Assembly (NCBI GenBank): GCA_031553885.1
Contig: JAVBKV010000010.1
Coordinates: forward strand, 16,663 to 80,662
From: JAVBKV01 sp031553885
GTDB taxonomy: Bacteria > Bacteroidota > Bacteroidia > Bacteroidales > Azobacteroidaceae
Length of the DNA stretch: 64,000 nt
Direction of reading: 5' to 3'
Below are positions 17,809-26,579 of the stretch, piece after piece. Position 1 is the first letter of the stretch; every line of letters starts with the position of its first letter. A program made the position numbers and the translations under genes. The notes below the pieces were generated by a model, which did no database searches, was not told where the DNA came from, and was given only the letters and a program-made list of their open reading frames with translations.

Positions 17809-19370
17809 AATATTCCGGATTTATTATTGCTTTATTGTGCCTCTTTTCCAATGTGAAGGCACAGGATGTTGCCGTTGGTTACGTTTTTAACGACCTCAAT
17901 GCGAATGGCAAAAAAGATAAGAATGAAGCCGGTATTGCCGGAGTTGCTGTTTCAAACGGTGTTGAGGTTGTAATTTCCGATTCACAGGGGAAATATCAAC
18001 TCCCTGTCGGAGACAACAATTGTATTTTTGTTATAAAACCGGAAGGATACAATGTTCCGGCTAATGCAAACAATCAACCCCTGTTTTATTATATTCATAA
18101 ACCGAAAGGATCTCCGGCAACTTTTAAATATAAAGGTGTGGAACCGACCGGAAAACTTCCCAGGTCCATTGATTTTGCACTGGTGAGTTCTCCGGAACCG
18201 GAAAAGTTTACTTCCTTGGTTTTCGGAGATCCTCAACCTTACACAGAAGCCGAGGTGGATTACTTTTCCCGTGGAATACTGACTGAAGTAAAAGGGAAGA
18301 GAAATATCGGATTCGGATTAAGTTTAGGCGATATCGCCGGTGACAATCTTAACCTGCATCAGTCTTACATCCGGGTGATGAAACAGGTCGGTATACCCTG
18401 GTACAATGTAATGGGAAATCATGATATGAATTATGATGCTCCGGCAGATTCGTTGTCGGATGAAACATTCGAGTCCAATTTTGGTCCGGCGAACTATGCG
18501 TTCAACTATGCAAAAGCACATGTCATTGTACTGGATGATATTCTTTATCCGGACCCGCGTGGCCGCAAAGGATACTGGGGTGGTTTCCGACCTGATCAGC
18601 TTCAATTTATTGAGAATGATTTAAAATATACGGATCGGAATAAGTTGATAATTATAGCAATACATATTCCTCTGTTTCACGAGAATGAAGATTCTTTCCG
18701 GGATGCCGACCGGAGGAAGTTATTCGGGTTGCTGAAGGACTTTCCGAATGTATTGGTAATGTCTGCTCACACGCATTTGCAGCGTCATGACTTTTATGAC
18801 AAAGAAGACGGATGGCTGCAGGAAAAACCGTTACATGAATACAATGCGGGAACTACTTCCGGAGATTGGTATTCAGGAGAACTGAATGATCAGGGAGTTC
18901 CTGTTTCCACCATGCGTGACGGGACGCCTAAAGGATATGTTTTCCTGAATGTTTCCGGCAATCAGTATACACTGGATTATAAGGTGGCCGGGAAATCATC
19001 CGATTATCAGATTGCCATTTTTAACCCTAAAATTGTTCCGGCGAATAAAAATACTTCGGCTTTGATTGTAGCCAATTTTTTCATGGGGCATAAAAGTAAT
19101 CCGGTCGAGTTCCGGATCGATAACGGATCCTGGGAAAAAATGAACTATGTTGAAAATATCGATCCGAAATACATGTATGATTTATTGCAATGGGATCAGT
19201 CAGACACATTGAAAAAAGAACGTCGTCCGTCCAATCCGGAGATTTGCAAACACCTTTGGCAGGTAAAAATACCAACCAAACTACCGGTAGGAGAACACAC
19301 CATTGAGGTTCGGGCAACCGATCTGTTCGGCCGTGTTTTTAAGCAAACCAGCAGCTATCGCATCGAGTAA
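17805..19370 (+). CDS. Secreted calcineurin-like phosphoesterase with N-terminal beta-sandwich
   Basis: A metallophosphoesterase of about 520 residues. An N-terminal beta-domain (GYVFNDLNANGKKDKNEAG) is followed by the two-metal core motifs FGDPQPY, SLGDIAGDN, VMGNHDMN and SAHTHLQRHD, then a C-terminal beta-domain. The signal-peptide hydrophobic core (GFIIALLCLFSNVKAQ) lies upstream of the first TTG (17835), and there is no ATG, GTG or TTG in frame between the stop at 17787 and that TTG. The most likely start is therefore ATA at 17805, in ATAA overlapping the previous stop; ATT at 17799 is the other choice. A single G-to-A change in a standard ATGA overlap would explain it. The substrate is unknown, perhaps a phosphate ester imported by SusCD. 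Confidence 0.82.
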   Translation: MKYSGFIIALLCLFSNVKAQDVAVGYVFNDLNANGKKDKNEAGIAGVAVSNGVEVVISDSQGKYQLPVGDNNCIFVIKPEGYNVPANANNQPLFYYIHKPKGSPATFKYKGVEPTGKLPRSIDFALVSSPEPEKFTSLVFGDPQPYTEAEVDYFSRGILTEVKGKRNIGFGLSLGDIAGDNLNLHQSYIRVMKQVGIPWYNVMGNHDMNYDAPADSLSDETFESNFGPANYAFNYAKAHVIVLDDILYPDPRGRKGYWGGFRPDQLQFIENDLKYTDRNKLIIIAIHIPLFHENEDSFRDADRRKLFGLLKDFPNVLVMSAHTHLQRHDFYDKEDGWLQEKPLHEYNAGTTSGDWYSGELNDQGVPVSTMRDGTPKGYVFLNVSGNQYTLDYKVAGKSSDYQIAIFNPKIVPANKNTSALIVANFFMGHKSNPVEFRIDNGSWEKMNYVENIDPKYMYDLLQWDQSDTLKKERRPSNPEICKHLWQVKIPTKLPVGEHTIEVRATDLFGRVFKQTSSYRIE

Positions 19371-19372
19371 AA

Positions 19373-21778
19373 TTAAGCGATTTCCAGCGGATTTCTGACT
19401 TTCTCTTTTAACAGAGCAATGTCCAGTACTTCCCGGATGTCGTCGACATAATGGAATTGCAATCCCCTCACATAAAGTGCGTTGATTTCATCGACGTGCT
19501 TTTTGTTTTCCCGGCAGAGAATGATTTCTTTGATCCCGGCCCGTTTGGCAGCCAGTATTTTTTCCCGGATTCCGCCCACAGGAAGTACTTTCCCTCGTAG
19601 TGTGATCTCTCCGGTCATGGCCAGGTTATTTTTTACTTTTCGCTGTGTGAAAGCCGAAACCAGAGAAGTCGCCATGGTGATCCCGGCTGAAGGTCCGTCT
19701 TTGGGAATGGCTCCTTCAGGAACATGGATATGCACATTCCAGTTTTCAAAGACCTCGTCATTGATCCCTAACTGGGAAGCATGAGCTTTGATGTATTCCA
19801 GGGCCAATACGGCCGACTCTTTCATGACATCGCCCAGATTCCCGGTCAATGTCAGTTTGGAGCCTTTTCCCTTGCTTAAGCTGGTCTCCACAAAAAGAAT
19901 TTCTCCACCAACGGCAGTCCAGGCCAATCCGGTGACTACTCCAGCGTATTCGTTTCCCTGGTATTTATCACGGGTATATTCTATCGGACCCAGATACGTT
20001 TTCAGATCTTCTGTTTCCATTGATTTGGGGTATTCCTGCTCTTCGGCAATGGCGCGGGCTATTTTTCTCATAATCTTAGCCAGCTTTTTATTCAGTTCCC
20101 TGACTCCTGATTCACGGGTATACGATTCGATGATAGCCTCAATCGTTTTCTTTGGAATATCGAAAGCCTCCTTTTGAATCCCATGCGCCTCCAGTTGATT
20201 GGGGATCAGGTGTTTCCGGGCAATTTCAATTTTTTCTTCCGTGATATAGCCACTCACATCGATCAATTCCATACGGTCCAGCAAAGGTTGTGAAACCGTA
20301 TTCAGGGCATTGGCCGTAGCAATAAACAATACTTTGGACAGATCGAAATCGATGTCTAAATAATTATCGTGAAAAGCAAAGTTTTGTTCCGGATCCAAGA
20401 CCTCCAGCAAAGCAGCGGCCGGATCTCCTTTGTAATCACGACCAACCTTATCGATTTCATCCAGGATAATCACCGGATTGGAAGATCCTGCTTTTTGCAG
20501 GCTTTGAATAATCCGTCCGGGCATAGCTCCGATGTAAGTCCGGCGGTGTCCGCGGATTTCCGCTTCATCGTGCAGTCCTCCCAGCGACATACGTACGTAT
20601 TTCCGGTTCAGGGCTTCGGCAACCGATTTTCCCAGGGATGTTTTACCTACTCCCGGAGGGCCATACAGACAGACAATCGGTGATTTCATATCTCCTTTCA
20701 ATTTCAGTACAGCCAGGTGCTCGATGATGCGTTCCTTGACTTTTTCCAGTCCGAAGTGATCTTTATCCAATACCTTCTTGGCTCGTTTCAGGTTAAAATT
20801 ATCCTGGGTAAAATGATTCCAGGGAAGAGATAGAATATTTTGGATGTAAGTCATTTGCGTGGAATAATCCGGTGAATGCGGATGCAACCGTTCCAGTTTC
20901 CGAAGCTCTTTATCGAAAATAAGCCGTACTTCCGGTGAAAAATTAACTTTATCGGCTTTTTCTTTGATTTCTTTGATTTCGATGTCCTGAATACTTCCAC
21001 CCAGAGCCTCCTGGATATTTTTCATTTCCTGTTGCAGGAAATATTCCCGTTGTTGCTTGTCGATATCGACCTGCGTTTTCCTGCGAATGGATTCTTTGAT
21101 TTCCAATAACTGTACGTCATGGTTCAGGAGGTACAGCAACCGGTTCAGCCGTTCCTTCACATCATTACAGGCAATCACTTCCTGCTTTTGTTCCGGAGTT
21201 GCTTCCACGGAAGAAAATGCCAGGTTGATAATATAATTGTAATCTTTTGATTTTTGCAAATTGTCCAGTATGAAATCCGGAAGTCCCATTTTAGATGTCA
21301 GCATTTGTAAGGTGACATCTTTGACCGAATTCAGTAAAGCCTTATATTCCTTATCAGATTTGGCAGGTACAACATCTTCCAGAGCAGAAAACTTTCCTTT
21401 CAGGTAAGGTTCTCTGGTTGTTATTTCATCTAACCGGATCCGTTTTGCTCCTAACAGTAAAACCGTAGTACTGCTTTCACTTTCCTGTACTACATTGACA
21501 ACTTTGGCAACGACACCCACCGGAAACAGGTCTTCCATCCCCGGATCATCTTCGTTTGCGTCTTTTTGGCAGAAAACGCCCAGCAGTCCGTCCCGCTTAT
21601 GAACTTCATGAATCAATTTAAGCGACTTGCTCCTACCCACATTGACCGGAGTCGGTATTCCCGGGAAAAACAACATGTTCTTCAATGGCAGAATGGGGGT
21701 TTCATTCCCTATTTCGTCTAAATTAATGGGTTTATTTTCTATGATAATTTCTACTTGAGATGCAATATTGTCAGTCAT
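19373..21778 (-). CDS. lon: ATP-dependent protease Lon
   Basis: Cytoplasmic AAA+ serine protease that removes misfolded and regulatory proteins. 801 residues from ATG 21778 (MTDNIASQVE); the frame extends to a TTG at 21796, which I reject. Order: N-terminal substrate-binding LON domain (PLKNMLFFPGIPTPV), coiled middle region, AAA+ module with Walker A GPPGVGKTS at 373-381 and Walker B VIILDEIDKVG, then the protease domain with catalytic Ser697 (PKDGPSAGI) and Lys740 (VLPVGGIREK). It converges on the phosphoesterase gene with only 2 bases between stop codons and no terminator visible. Transcription is divergent from the DUF2007 gene. Confidence 0.97.
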   Translation of the reverse strand: MTDNIASQVEIIIENKPINLDEIGNETPILPLKNMLFFPGIPTPVNVGRSKSLKLIHEVHKRDGLLGVFCQKDANEDDPGMEDLFPVGVVAKVVNVVQESESSTTVLLLGAKRIRLDEITTREPYLKGKFSALEDVVPAKSDKEYKALLNSVKDVTLQMLTSKMGLPDFILDNLQKSKDYNYIINLAFSSVEATPEQKQEVIACNDVKERLNRLLYLLNHDVQLLEIKESIRRKTQVDIDKQQREYFLQQEMKNIQEALGGSIQDIEIKEIKEKADKVNFSPEVRLIFDKELRKLERLHPHSPDYSTQMTYIQNILSLPWNHFTQDNFNLKRAKKVLDKDHFGLEKVKERIIEHLAVLKLKGDMKSPIVCLYGPPGVGKTSLGKSVAEALNRKYVRMSLGGLHDEAEIRGHRRTYIGAMPGRIIQSLQKAGSSNPVIILDEIDKVGRDYKGDPAAALLEVLDPEQNFAFHDNYLDIDFDLSKVLFIATANALNTVSQPLLDRMELIDVSGYITEEKIEIARKHLIPNQLEAHGIQKEAFDIPKKTIEAIIESYTRESGVRELNKKLAKIMRKIARAIAEEQEYPKSMETEDLKTYLGPIEYTRDKYQGNEYAGVVTGLAWTAVGGEILFVETSLSKGKGSKLTLTGNLGDVMKESAVLALEYIKAHASQLGINDEVFENWNVHIHVPEGAIPKDGPSAGITMATSLVSAFTQRKVKNNLAMTGEITLRGKVLPVGGIREKILAAKRAGIKEIILCRENKKHVDEINALYVRGLQFHYVDDIREVLDIALLKEKVRNPLEIA

Positions 21779-21905
21779 TTTTATTATTTTTGTCAATTAG
21801 TAACATGTTCTTGAAGAGTCAAAACCCATGCCAAAGCAGGAATAATATTTTTTGTGTCATAAACATTTATTGAACTAACTTGTTTTACTTTATATAAACA
21901 GAAGG

Positions 21906-21912
21906 AAAGGAG
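21906..21912 (+). promoter_or_regulatory. Strong Shine-Dalgarno sequence (rare here)
   Basis: AAAGGAG ends 7 bases before the ATG at 21920. Most genes in this window lack such a site. The same 14-base string AAAGGAGAACAATT recurs just before tatD (62043-62056). Confidence 0.6.
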
Positions 21913-21919
21913 AACAATT

Positions 21920-22138
21920 ATGGATTTAATCGAAATTGCCACTTTTACATTTCCAAATGACGCAGACGTCCTGGAAAGTTTATTTCAAGCTGAAAAGATT
22001 GAGTATTACCTGAATAATCAGGCAGGAGCTATAATTATTCCCGGAACTGGAGCTGTCCTTTCTGTAAAAGAAAGTGATGTTCCTAAAGCTGTTGAGATTA
22101 TCAAACAGGCGGGATTTAATAATAATTTGATTATTTAA
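21920..22138 (+). CDS. DUF2007 small signal-transducing-type protein
   Basis: A 72-residue cytoplasmic protein of the DUF2007 family (PF09413-like): MDLIEIATFTFPNDADVLES, then IEYYLNNQ and VKESDVPKAVEIIKQAGF. The fold resembles a small ferredoxin-like alpha/beta domain, and members are described only as putative signal-transducing proteins. No ligand or partner is known. A strong Shine-Dalgarno sequence supports the start. The outer-membrane barrel gene follows after 11 bases, so they are probably cotranscribed. Confidence 0.82.
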   Translation: MDLIEIATFTFPNDADVLESLFQAEKIEYYLNNQAGAIIIPGTGAVLSVKESDVPKAVEIIKQAGFNNNLII

Positions 22139-22149
22139 ATAGATTTGAC

Positions 22150-22740
22150 ATGAAAAAGAGAGTATTTTTTATTGGCGTATTTTGTTTGTTGGTAGCTACA
22201 GTTTCTAACGCTCAAGCCCCATTTCGGTTGGGTGTCAAAGCAGGGGCTAATATCGCTGATGTTTCACTTAGCAATAGTTCGTTTTCTACCGGTAATATGA
22301 CCGGTTTTGAGGTTGGTCCTATGCTGGAATGGCTGATGATCAAGAATCATTTTGGTATTGATGCTGCTGTACTTTATTCCCAACGGGGGATTAAGATAGA
22401 TGATGTCAGTGATATAAAGATCGATAAAAATGTCGGTTACCTGGACATTCCTGTTAATTTGAAGTGGGTGATAGGTAGTGCTCATAACTTCAAGCCCTAT
22501 TTGTCTGCCGGTCCGTATATCAGTTTCAATCTTTCCGGAAAGGATATTTCCGATCAGTGGGAAGCAGAAAGTTTCGGAGCCGGGATGAATTTCGGGGCTG
22601 GAATCCAACTCTTTCGTTTCCTGCAGGTAGGAGCTAATTATGGAGTCAGTCTGACTGACGATTATAAAACAATCAAAGGAACAACCGATTATACAGCAAA
22701 AAGCCGTACTTGGTCGATTACGGCAGCAGTGCTGTTCTAG
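22150..22740 (+). CDS. Small outer-membrane beta-barrel protein, paralogue 1
   Basis: 196 residues with a signal peptide (MKKRVFFIGVFCLL, cleavage near SNAQA) and alternating beta-strands of the PF13568-like OMP barrel family: RLGVKAGANIADV, VGPMLEWLMIKNHFGIDAAVLYSQRG and LQVGANYGVSLTDDY, ending RTWSITAAVLF with terminal Phe. It is a paralogue of the gene at 22869; both share the LTDDY and TWSITA blocks. These small barrels are abundant in Bacteroidota and mostly uncharacterised. Confidence 0.85.
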   Translation: MKKRVFFIGVFCLLVATVSNAQAPFRLGVKAGANIADVSLSNSSFSTGNMTGFEVGPMLEWLMIKNHFGIDAAVLYSQRGIKIDDVSDIKIDKNVGYLDIPVNLKWVIGSAHNFKPYLSAGPYISFNLSGKDISDQWEAESFGAGMNFGAGIQLFRFLQVGANYGVSLTDDYKTIKGTTDYTAKSRTWSITAAVLF

Positions 22741-22767
22741 CAGATAATAATTGGTCGTCCATCCATA

Positions 22768-22818
22768 GGTGCGTCAGCACCGAAATCTATATAGCCCCAT
22801 GCGTCAGCGTGGGGCTAT
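22768..22818. repeat. Two tandem hairpins with the same TGCGTCAGC core
   Basis: Hairpin 1: GGTGC (22768-22772) pairs with GCACC (22777-22781) around loop GTCA. Hairpin 2: 22791-22802 pairs with 22807-22818 over 12 bp (one G-U) around the same loop GTCA. Both contain TGCGTCAGC. No T-tract follows, so a simple intrinsic terminator is not a good fit. Confidence 0.6.
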
Positions 22819-22856
22819 TGTGTTAGAGGGGATTTTTATTTTTGTTATTTTTTCTG

Positions 22857-22864
22857 TATCTTTG
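22857..22864 (+). promoter_or_regulatory. -7 element very close to the second barrel gene
   Basis: TATCTTTG ends only 4 bases before the ATG ATG pair at 22869, so a transcript started from it would have almost no leader. No TTG sits at the usual distance upstream; one at 22842-22844 is too close. Confidence 0.35.
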
Positions 22865-22868
22865 TATA

Positions 22869-23444
22869 ATGATGAAAAAGCGGGCTGTCATTCTTTTCAG
22901 TTGTTGTCTGCTCAGTATTTTTTCCATGCAGGCGGAAATCCGGTTGGGATTGAAAGCCGGTCTGAACCTGTCGGAAGCTTCATTTAGCTGGGAGACGCTG
23001 GAGTCGGGAAATTTTACCGGATTTCAGGCTGGTCCTGTTTTGGAAGTCGGCTTACCGGTCCTTGGCTGGGGATTGGATTTTGGAGTTTTATATTCGCTCC
23101 AGGGATTCAAAATCCATGAACAGACCGAGAGAAATGCGTCCCTCTATTTTCCGTTGAATCTCAAGTATAAATTCAGCTTATTAGGTGCTATAGGATTTTA
23201 TGGATCTGCAGGACTCTTTGCTGATGTTAAAATCTCCAAGGATGATTTTTCAATCAGCGATATGTACGATTCTTTCAAATATAAAACGTTTGGAGCCGGA
23301 GTGAACCTGGGTTTCGGAGTCGAATTATTCGGTAAATTACAGGTCGGACCCAGCTATCAGATACGGTTAACGGATGATTACAGCACTGACGATTACACCG
23401 TAAGAACCAAGACATGGTCGATTACGGCCATTTATTTCTTTTGA
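22869..23444 (+). CDS. Small outer-membrane beta-barrel protein, paralogue 2
   Basis: 191 residues from ATG 22869 (MMKKRAVILFSCCLLS, signal peptide cleaved near MQA). The frame continues up to 22842, but that extension overlaps the promoter-like element. Barrel strands include IRLGLKAGLNLSEASF, GFQAGPVLEVGLPVLGWGLD and LQVGPSYQIRLTDDYSTDDY, ending TWSITAIYFF. The layout matches the barrel gene directly upstream strand for strand, pointing to tandem duplication. priA begins 3 bases after its stop. Confidence 0.83.
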   Translation: MMKKRAVILFSCCLLSIFSMQAEIRLGLKAGLNLSEASFSWETLESGNFTGFQAGPVLEVGLPVLGWGLDFGVLYSLQGFKIHEQTERNASLYFPLNLKYKFSLLGAIGFYGSAGLFADVKISKDDFSISDMYDSFKYKTFGAGVNLGFGVELFGKLQVGPSYQIRLTDDYSTDDYTVRTKTWSITAIYFF

Positions 23445-23447
23445 CTT

Positions 23448-25709
23448 ATGTTTGTAGAAATCATATTGCCGGTCCCCTTATCAGATACTTACACTTATTC
23501 TGTTCCGGAAGAACTGGAAAAACAGATTCAACCGGGAATCATGGTGCTGGTGGAATTCGGAAGGAACAAACATTATTCCGGTTTAATTGCTTATATACGG
23601 CAGATTCCTCCTGCGCCGGATCTGGCGATCAAGCCTATTCTGGCGATCGAGAGCAACCAACCGATCCTCCGTCGTCCTCAACTTCGTTTCTGGGAATGGC
23701 TTTCACAGTATTACCTTTGCCGGCTGGGAGAAGTGTACAAGGCGGTTCTACCTTCCGGTTTCCGGACAGAAAGCTCTTCCAACTATAAGCAGAAAAAAGA
23801 AATTTTTGTTCGTTTTTCTTCCTCTTATACTGATAAAAATAACCTGCACCAGGCATTTGACAATGTTAAGCGCGCCATCAGGCAGGAACAGTTACTGCTG
23901 GCTTTTATTGAGTATTCTCATGCATTTTCTCCTTCGGGGGAAAAAGAAGTTTCCCGGAAAGAACTCCTTTCCCGTAGCGGCTCCAATGAAACGGCTCTGG
24001 CCGGATTAATCGAAAAAAACATTTTAGAAACCTACGAAAAAGAAATCAGCCGCCTGCAGGCTTACAAAAAGGAAACCGCCGGATTAAATCACCTCAATGC
24101 ATTTCAACAGCAGGCCTATACGGAAATCGTTCAATCGTTTCGTCAAAAAGATGTGTGTCTGTTGCATGGGGTAACTTCAGCCGGAAAAACAGAAATCTAC
24201 ACACACCTGATCAGTGAAGCTCTGAAACTCAATCGTCAGGTATTGTTTTTGTTACCGGAAATTGCGCTGACTGCTCAGATTACAGGACGCCTGAAACAGT
24301 TTTTCGGTGATCTACTGGGGGTTTATCATTCTAAGATCAGTGATAACGAACGGGTGGAGATTTGGAATAACCTGCTGAATGACGAAGGATATCAGATCAT
24401 TCTGGGAGTGAGATCTTCTGTTTTCCTGCCTTTCAGGGATCTTGGATTGATTATCGTGGACGAGGAACATGAACCCAGTTACAAGCAACAGGATCCGGCG
24501 CCACGGTACCATGCACGTAATGCAGCCATTGTTCTGGCTACCATGCATGCTGCAAAAGTAGTATTGGGAAGTGCTACTCCTTCCATTGAGTCGTATTTCA
24601 ATGCCCAAACCGGGAAATACGGATATGTCCGGTTAGACAAGCGGTTCGAGGAAACCGAACTTCCGGCAATTATTCCGGTCAATGTCAAAGAACTAAGACG
24701 AAAAAAACGGATGAAAACGCTGTTCTCCCCTTTGTTGATTCAGCAAATGGAACGGGTATTGGAACAGAGAGAACAGGTACTCTTATTTCAGAACCGCCGG
24801 GGATTCGCTCCGATGGTTACCTGCAAAACCTGCGATTGGACGCCCAAATGCCAGTTTTGTGATGTCAGTCTTACCTATCATAAACAATTTGGCCAATTAA
24901 CCTGCCACTATTGCGGAAGTACATACCGCTTACCCACCGAATGTCCGGAATGTGGTAACCGGGAACTGAAACCACAGGGCTTCGGTACCGAAAAGGTAGA
25001 GGAAGAAATCCGGGAGCTCTTCCCTGAAGTAAAGGTAGACCGGATGGACGCGGATACAACCCGGAATAAGAAATCTTTTGAAGAGATCATTACCCGTTTC
25101 GAACAGGGAAAAACCCAGGTGCTGATCGGCACACAAATGATATCCAAGGGACTGGATTTTGAAAAAGTCAGCCTGGTAGGCATTCTGAACGCCGACTCAT
25201 TGATGAACTTCCCTGATTTCCGGGCGCATGAACGGGCCTATCAACTGATGTCGCAGGTCGCAGGCAGAGCCGGAAGAAGAAAGCAACAAGGGGAAGTAAT
25301 CCTGCAAACGTCTCATCCGGAACATCCGGTCATCTCCATGGTATTGAATCACGATTACGACGGAATGTATCAGATGCAACTTGAAGAACGGCAATTGTTC
25401 CGTTATCCTCCTTTTTACCGGTTGATTTATATCAATCTGAAACACAAGCAGGATGAGGCATTGAAAGAGTTGGCCGAAGTTTATGCAGGTTTGTTGCGGC
25501 AAACCCTGGGGCACCGGGTGATAGGCCCGGACAAGCCGGTAATCGGCCGGATCCAATCGCTGCATATTCGCAAAATATTACTTAAAATAGAGATTTCGGC
25601 CTCTTTGAATACATTGAGGGAAATACTGGAAAATACGTATTCCAGGATGTCGGAACACCCGGGATTCAAGTATATGATTGTACAATACGATGTAGATCCG
25701 GTCGGATAG
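23448..25709 (+). CDS. priA: Primosomal protein N' (replication restart helicase)
   Basis: PriA recognises stalled forks and reloads the replisome. 753 residues. The N-terminal 3'-DNA-binding domain (FVEIILPVPLSDTYTYSVP) is followed by the DEAH-type helicase with Walker A GVTSAGKT at 241-248 and the box IIVDEEHEPSYKQQDP. The inserted zinc-binding cysteine cluster (CKTCDWTPKCQFC, CHYCG, CPECG) and motif VAGRAGRRKQQGEV are present. The start is 3 bases after the barrel gene, without a Shine-Dalgarno sequence. It converges on panB with 7 bases between stops. Confidence 0.96.
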   Translation: MFVEIILPVPLSDTYTYSVPEELEKQIQPGIMVLVEFGRNKHYSGLIAYIRQIPPAPDLAIKPILAIESNQPILRRPQLRFWEWLSQYYLCRLGEVYKAVLPSGFRTESSSNYKQKKEIFVRFSSSYTDKNNLHQAFDNVKRAIRQEQLLLAFIEYSHAFSPSGEKEVSRKELLSRSGSNETALAGLIEKNILETYEKEISRLQAYKKETAGLNHLNAFQQQAYTEIVQSFRQKDVCLLHGVTSAGKTEIYTHLISEALKLNRQVLFLLPEIALTAQITGRLKQFFGDLLGVYHSKISDNERVEIWNNLLNDEGYQIILGVRSSVFLPFRDLGLIIVDEEHEPSYKQQDPAPRYHARNAAIVLATMHAAKVVLGSATPSIESYFNAQTGKYGYVRLDKRFEETELPAIIPVNVKELRRKKRMKTLFSPLLIQQMERVLEQREQVLLFQNRRGFAPMVTCKTCDWTPKCQFCDVSLTYHKQFGQLTCHYCGSTYRLPTECPECGNRELKPQGFGTEKVEEEIRELFPEVKVDRMDADTTRNKKSFEEIITRFEQGKTQVLIGTQMISKGLDFEKVSLVGILNADSLMNFPDFRAHERAYQLMSQVAGRAGRRKQQGEVILQTSHPEHPVISMVLNHDYDGMYQMQLEERQLFRYPPFYRLIYINLKHKQDEALKELAEVYAGLLRQTLGHRVIGPDKPVIGRIQSLHIRKILLKIEISASLNTLREILENTYSRMSEHPGFKYMIVQYDVDPVG

Positions 25710-25716
25710 GAAATAC

Positions 25717-26535
25717 TCAGTACGATTCTTTTTCGTTCGGAAAATCTTTTTCTTTTACGTCCCGGATATAGTCTTGAACTGCCCCGTAAATGGTATCATA
25801 CAGATTGGCATAACGGCGTAAAAACCGGGGAGAGAATTCCTTATTGATACCCAGCATATCGTGCATGACCAGCACTTGTCCGTCGACATAAGGTCCGGCT
25901 CCGATTCCGATCATGGGAATTGTCAGCTCATCAGCCGCCTGTTTGGCTAATTGCGCCGGGATTTTTTCCAGGACAATCCCAAAACAGCCCAGTTCCTGAA
26001 GCAACCGGGCATCTTCCAGTAATTTCTGTGCTTCGTCTTCTTCTTTCGCTCTGACTGTGTAAGTTCCGAATTTATTGATGGATTGAGGCATCAGGCCCAG
26101 GTGCCCCATAACAGGAATACCAGCACTTAAAATGCGTTCGACAGACTCCTTGATTTCCTTACCTCCTTCAATTTTAATACAATCGGCATGGGTTTCTTTC
26201 ATGATCCGGATAGCCGAGTGAACCGCTTCCTTGGAATTTCCCTGATACGATCCGAAAGGCATATCGACCACGACTAATGCCCTTTTGACTGCTTTGGCAA
26301 CCGATTTTCCGTGATAGATCATCTGGTCGAGTGTAATAGGCAATGTGGTCACATTCCCGGCCATTACATTGGAAGCAGAGTCTCCGACCAGAATGACATC
26401 CATTCCGGCCTGGTCGATAATCGAAGCCATGGAGTAATCGTAAGCGGTCAACATGGAAATTTTTTCTCCGCGTTGTTTCATTTCAATTAAACGATGAGTC
26501 GTTACCTTGCGGGTATCTTCGGTGTACGTAGACAT
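25717..26535 (-). CDS. panB: 3-methyl-2-oxobutanoate hydroxymethyltransferase
   Basis: Catalyses transfer of a hydroxymethyl group from 5,10-methylene-tetrahydrofolate to 2-oxoisovalerate, giving ketopantoate, the first committed step to pantothenate and CoA. 272 residues, normal length. Motifs: MLTAYDYSMASIIDQAG, VILVGDSASNVMAG (metal-binding Asp), PVMGHLGLMPQS and PMIGIGAGPYVDGQVLV. It stands alone with its own -7 element. Another CoA-pathway gene, coaBC, is 10 kb away. Confidence 0.96.
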   Translation of the reverse strand: MSTYTEDTRKVTTHRLIEMKQRGEKISMLTAYDYSMASIIDQAGMDVILVGDSASNVMAGNVTTLPITLDQMIYHGKSVAKAVKRALVVVDMPFGSYQGNSKEAVHSAIRIMKETHADCIKIEGGKEIKESVERILSAGIPVMGHLGLMPQSINKFGTYTVRAKEEDEAQKLLEDARLLQELGCFGIVLEKIPAQLAKQAADELTIPMIGIGAGPYVDGQVLVMHDMLGINKEFSPRFLRRYANLYDTIYGAVQDYIRDVKEKDFPNEKESY

Positions 26536-26561
26536 AATGCTGTTTTTTAGTTAAATTGCCC

Positions 26562-26569
26562 CAAAGATA
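26562..26569 (-). promoter_or_regulatory. -7 element of panB promoter
   Basis: TATCTTTG on the minus strand, 27 bases before the panB start. The -33 region would fall inside the end of the pectate lyase gene and has no clear TTG. Confidence 0.45.
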
Positions 26570-26579
26570 ATGTGTTTTT

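Noticed and set aside
17835..19370. TTG at 17835 as the start of the phosphoesterase
   Set aside because: It would cut the signal peptide to a stub (CLFSNVKAQ), while the upstream in-frame codons encode its missing hydrophobic core.
22768..22818. CRISPR-like or simple terminator reading of the two hairpins
   Set aside because: Only two units with no spacers, and no T-tract after the second stem.
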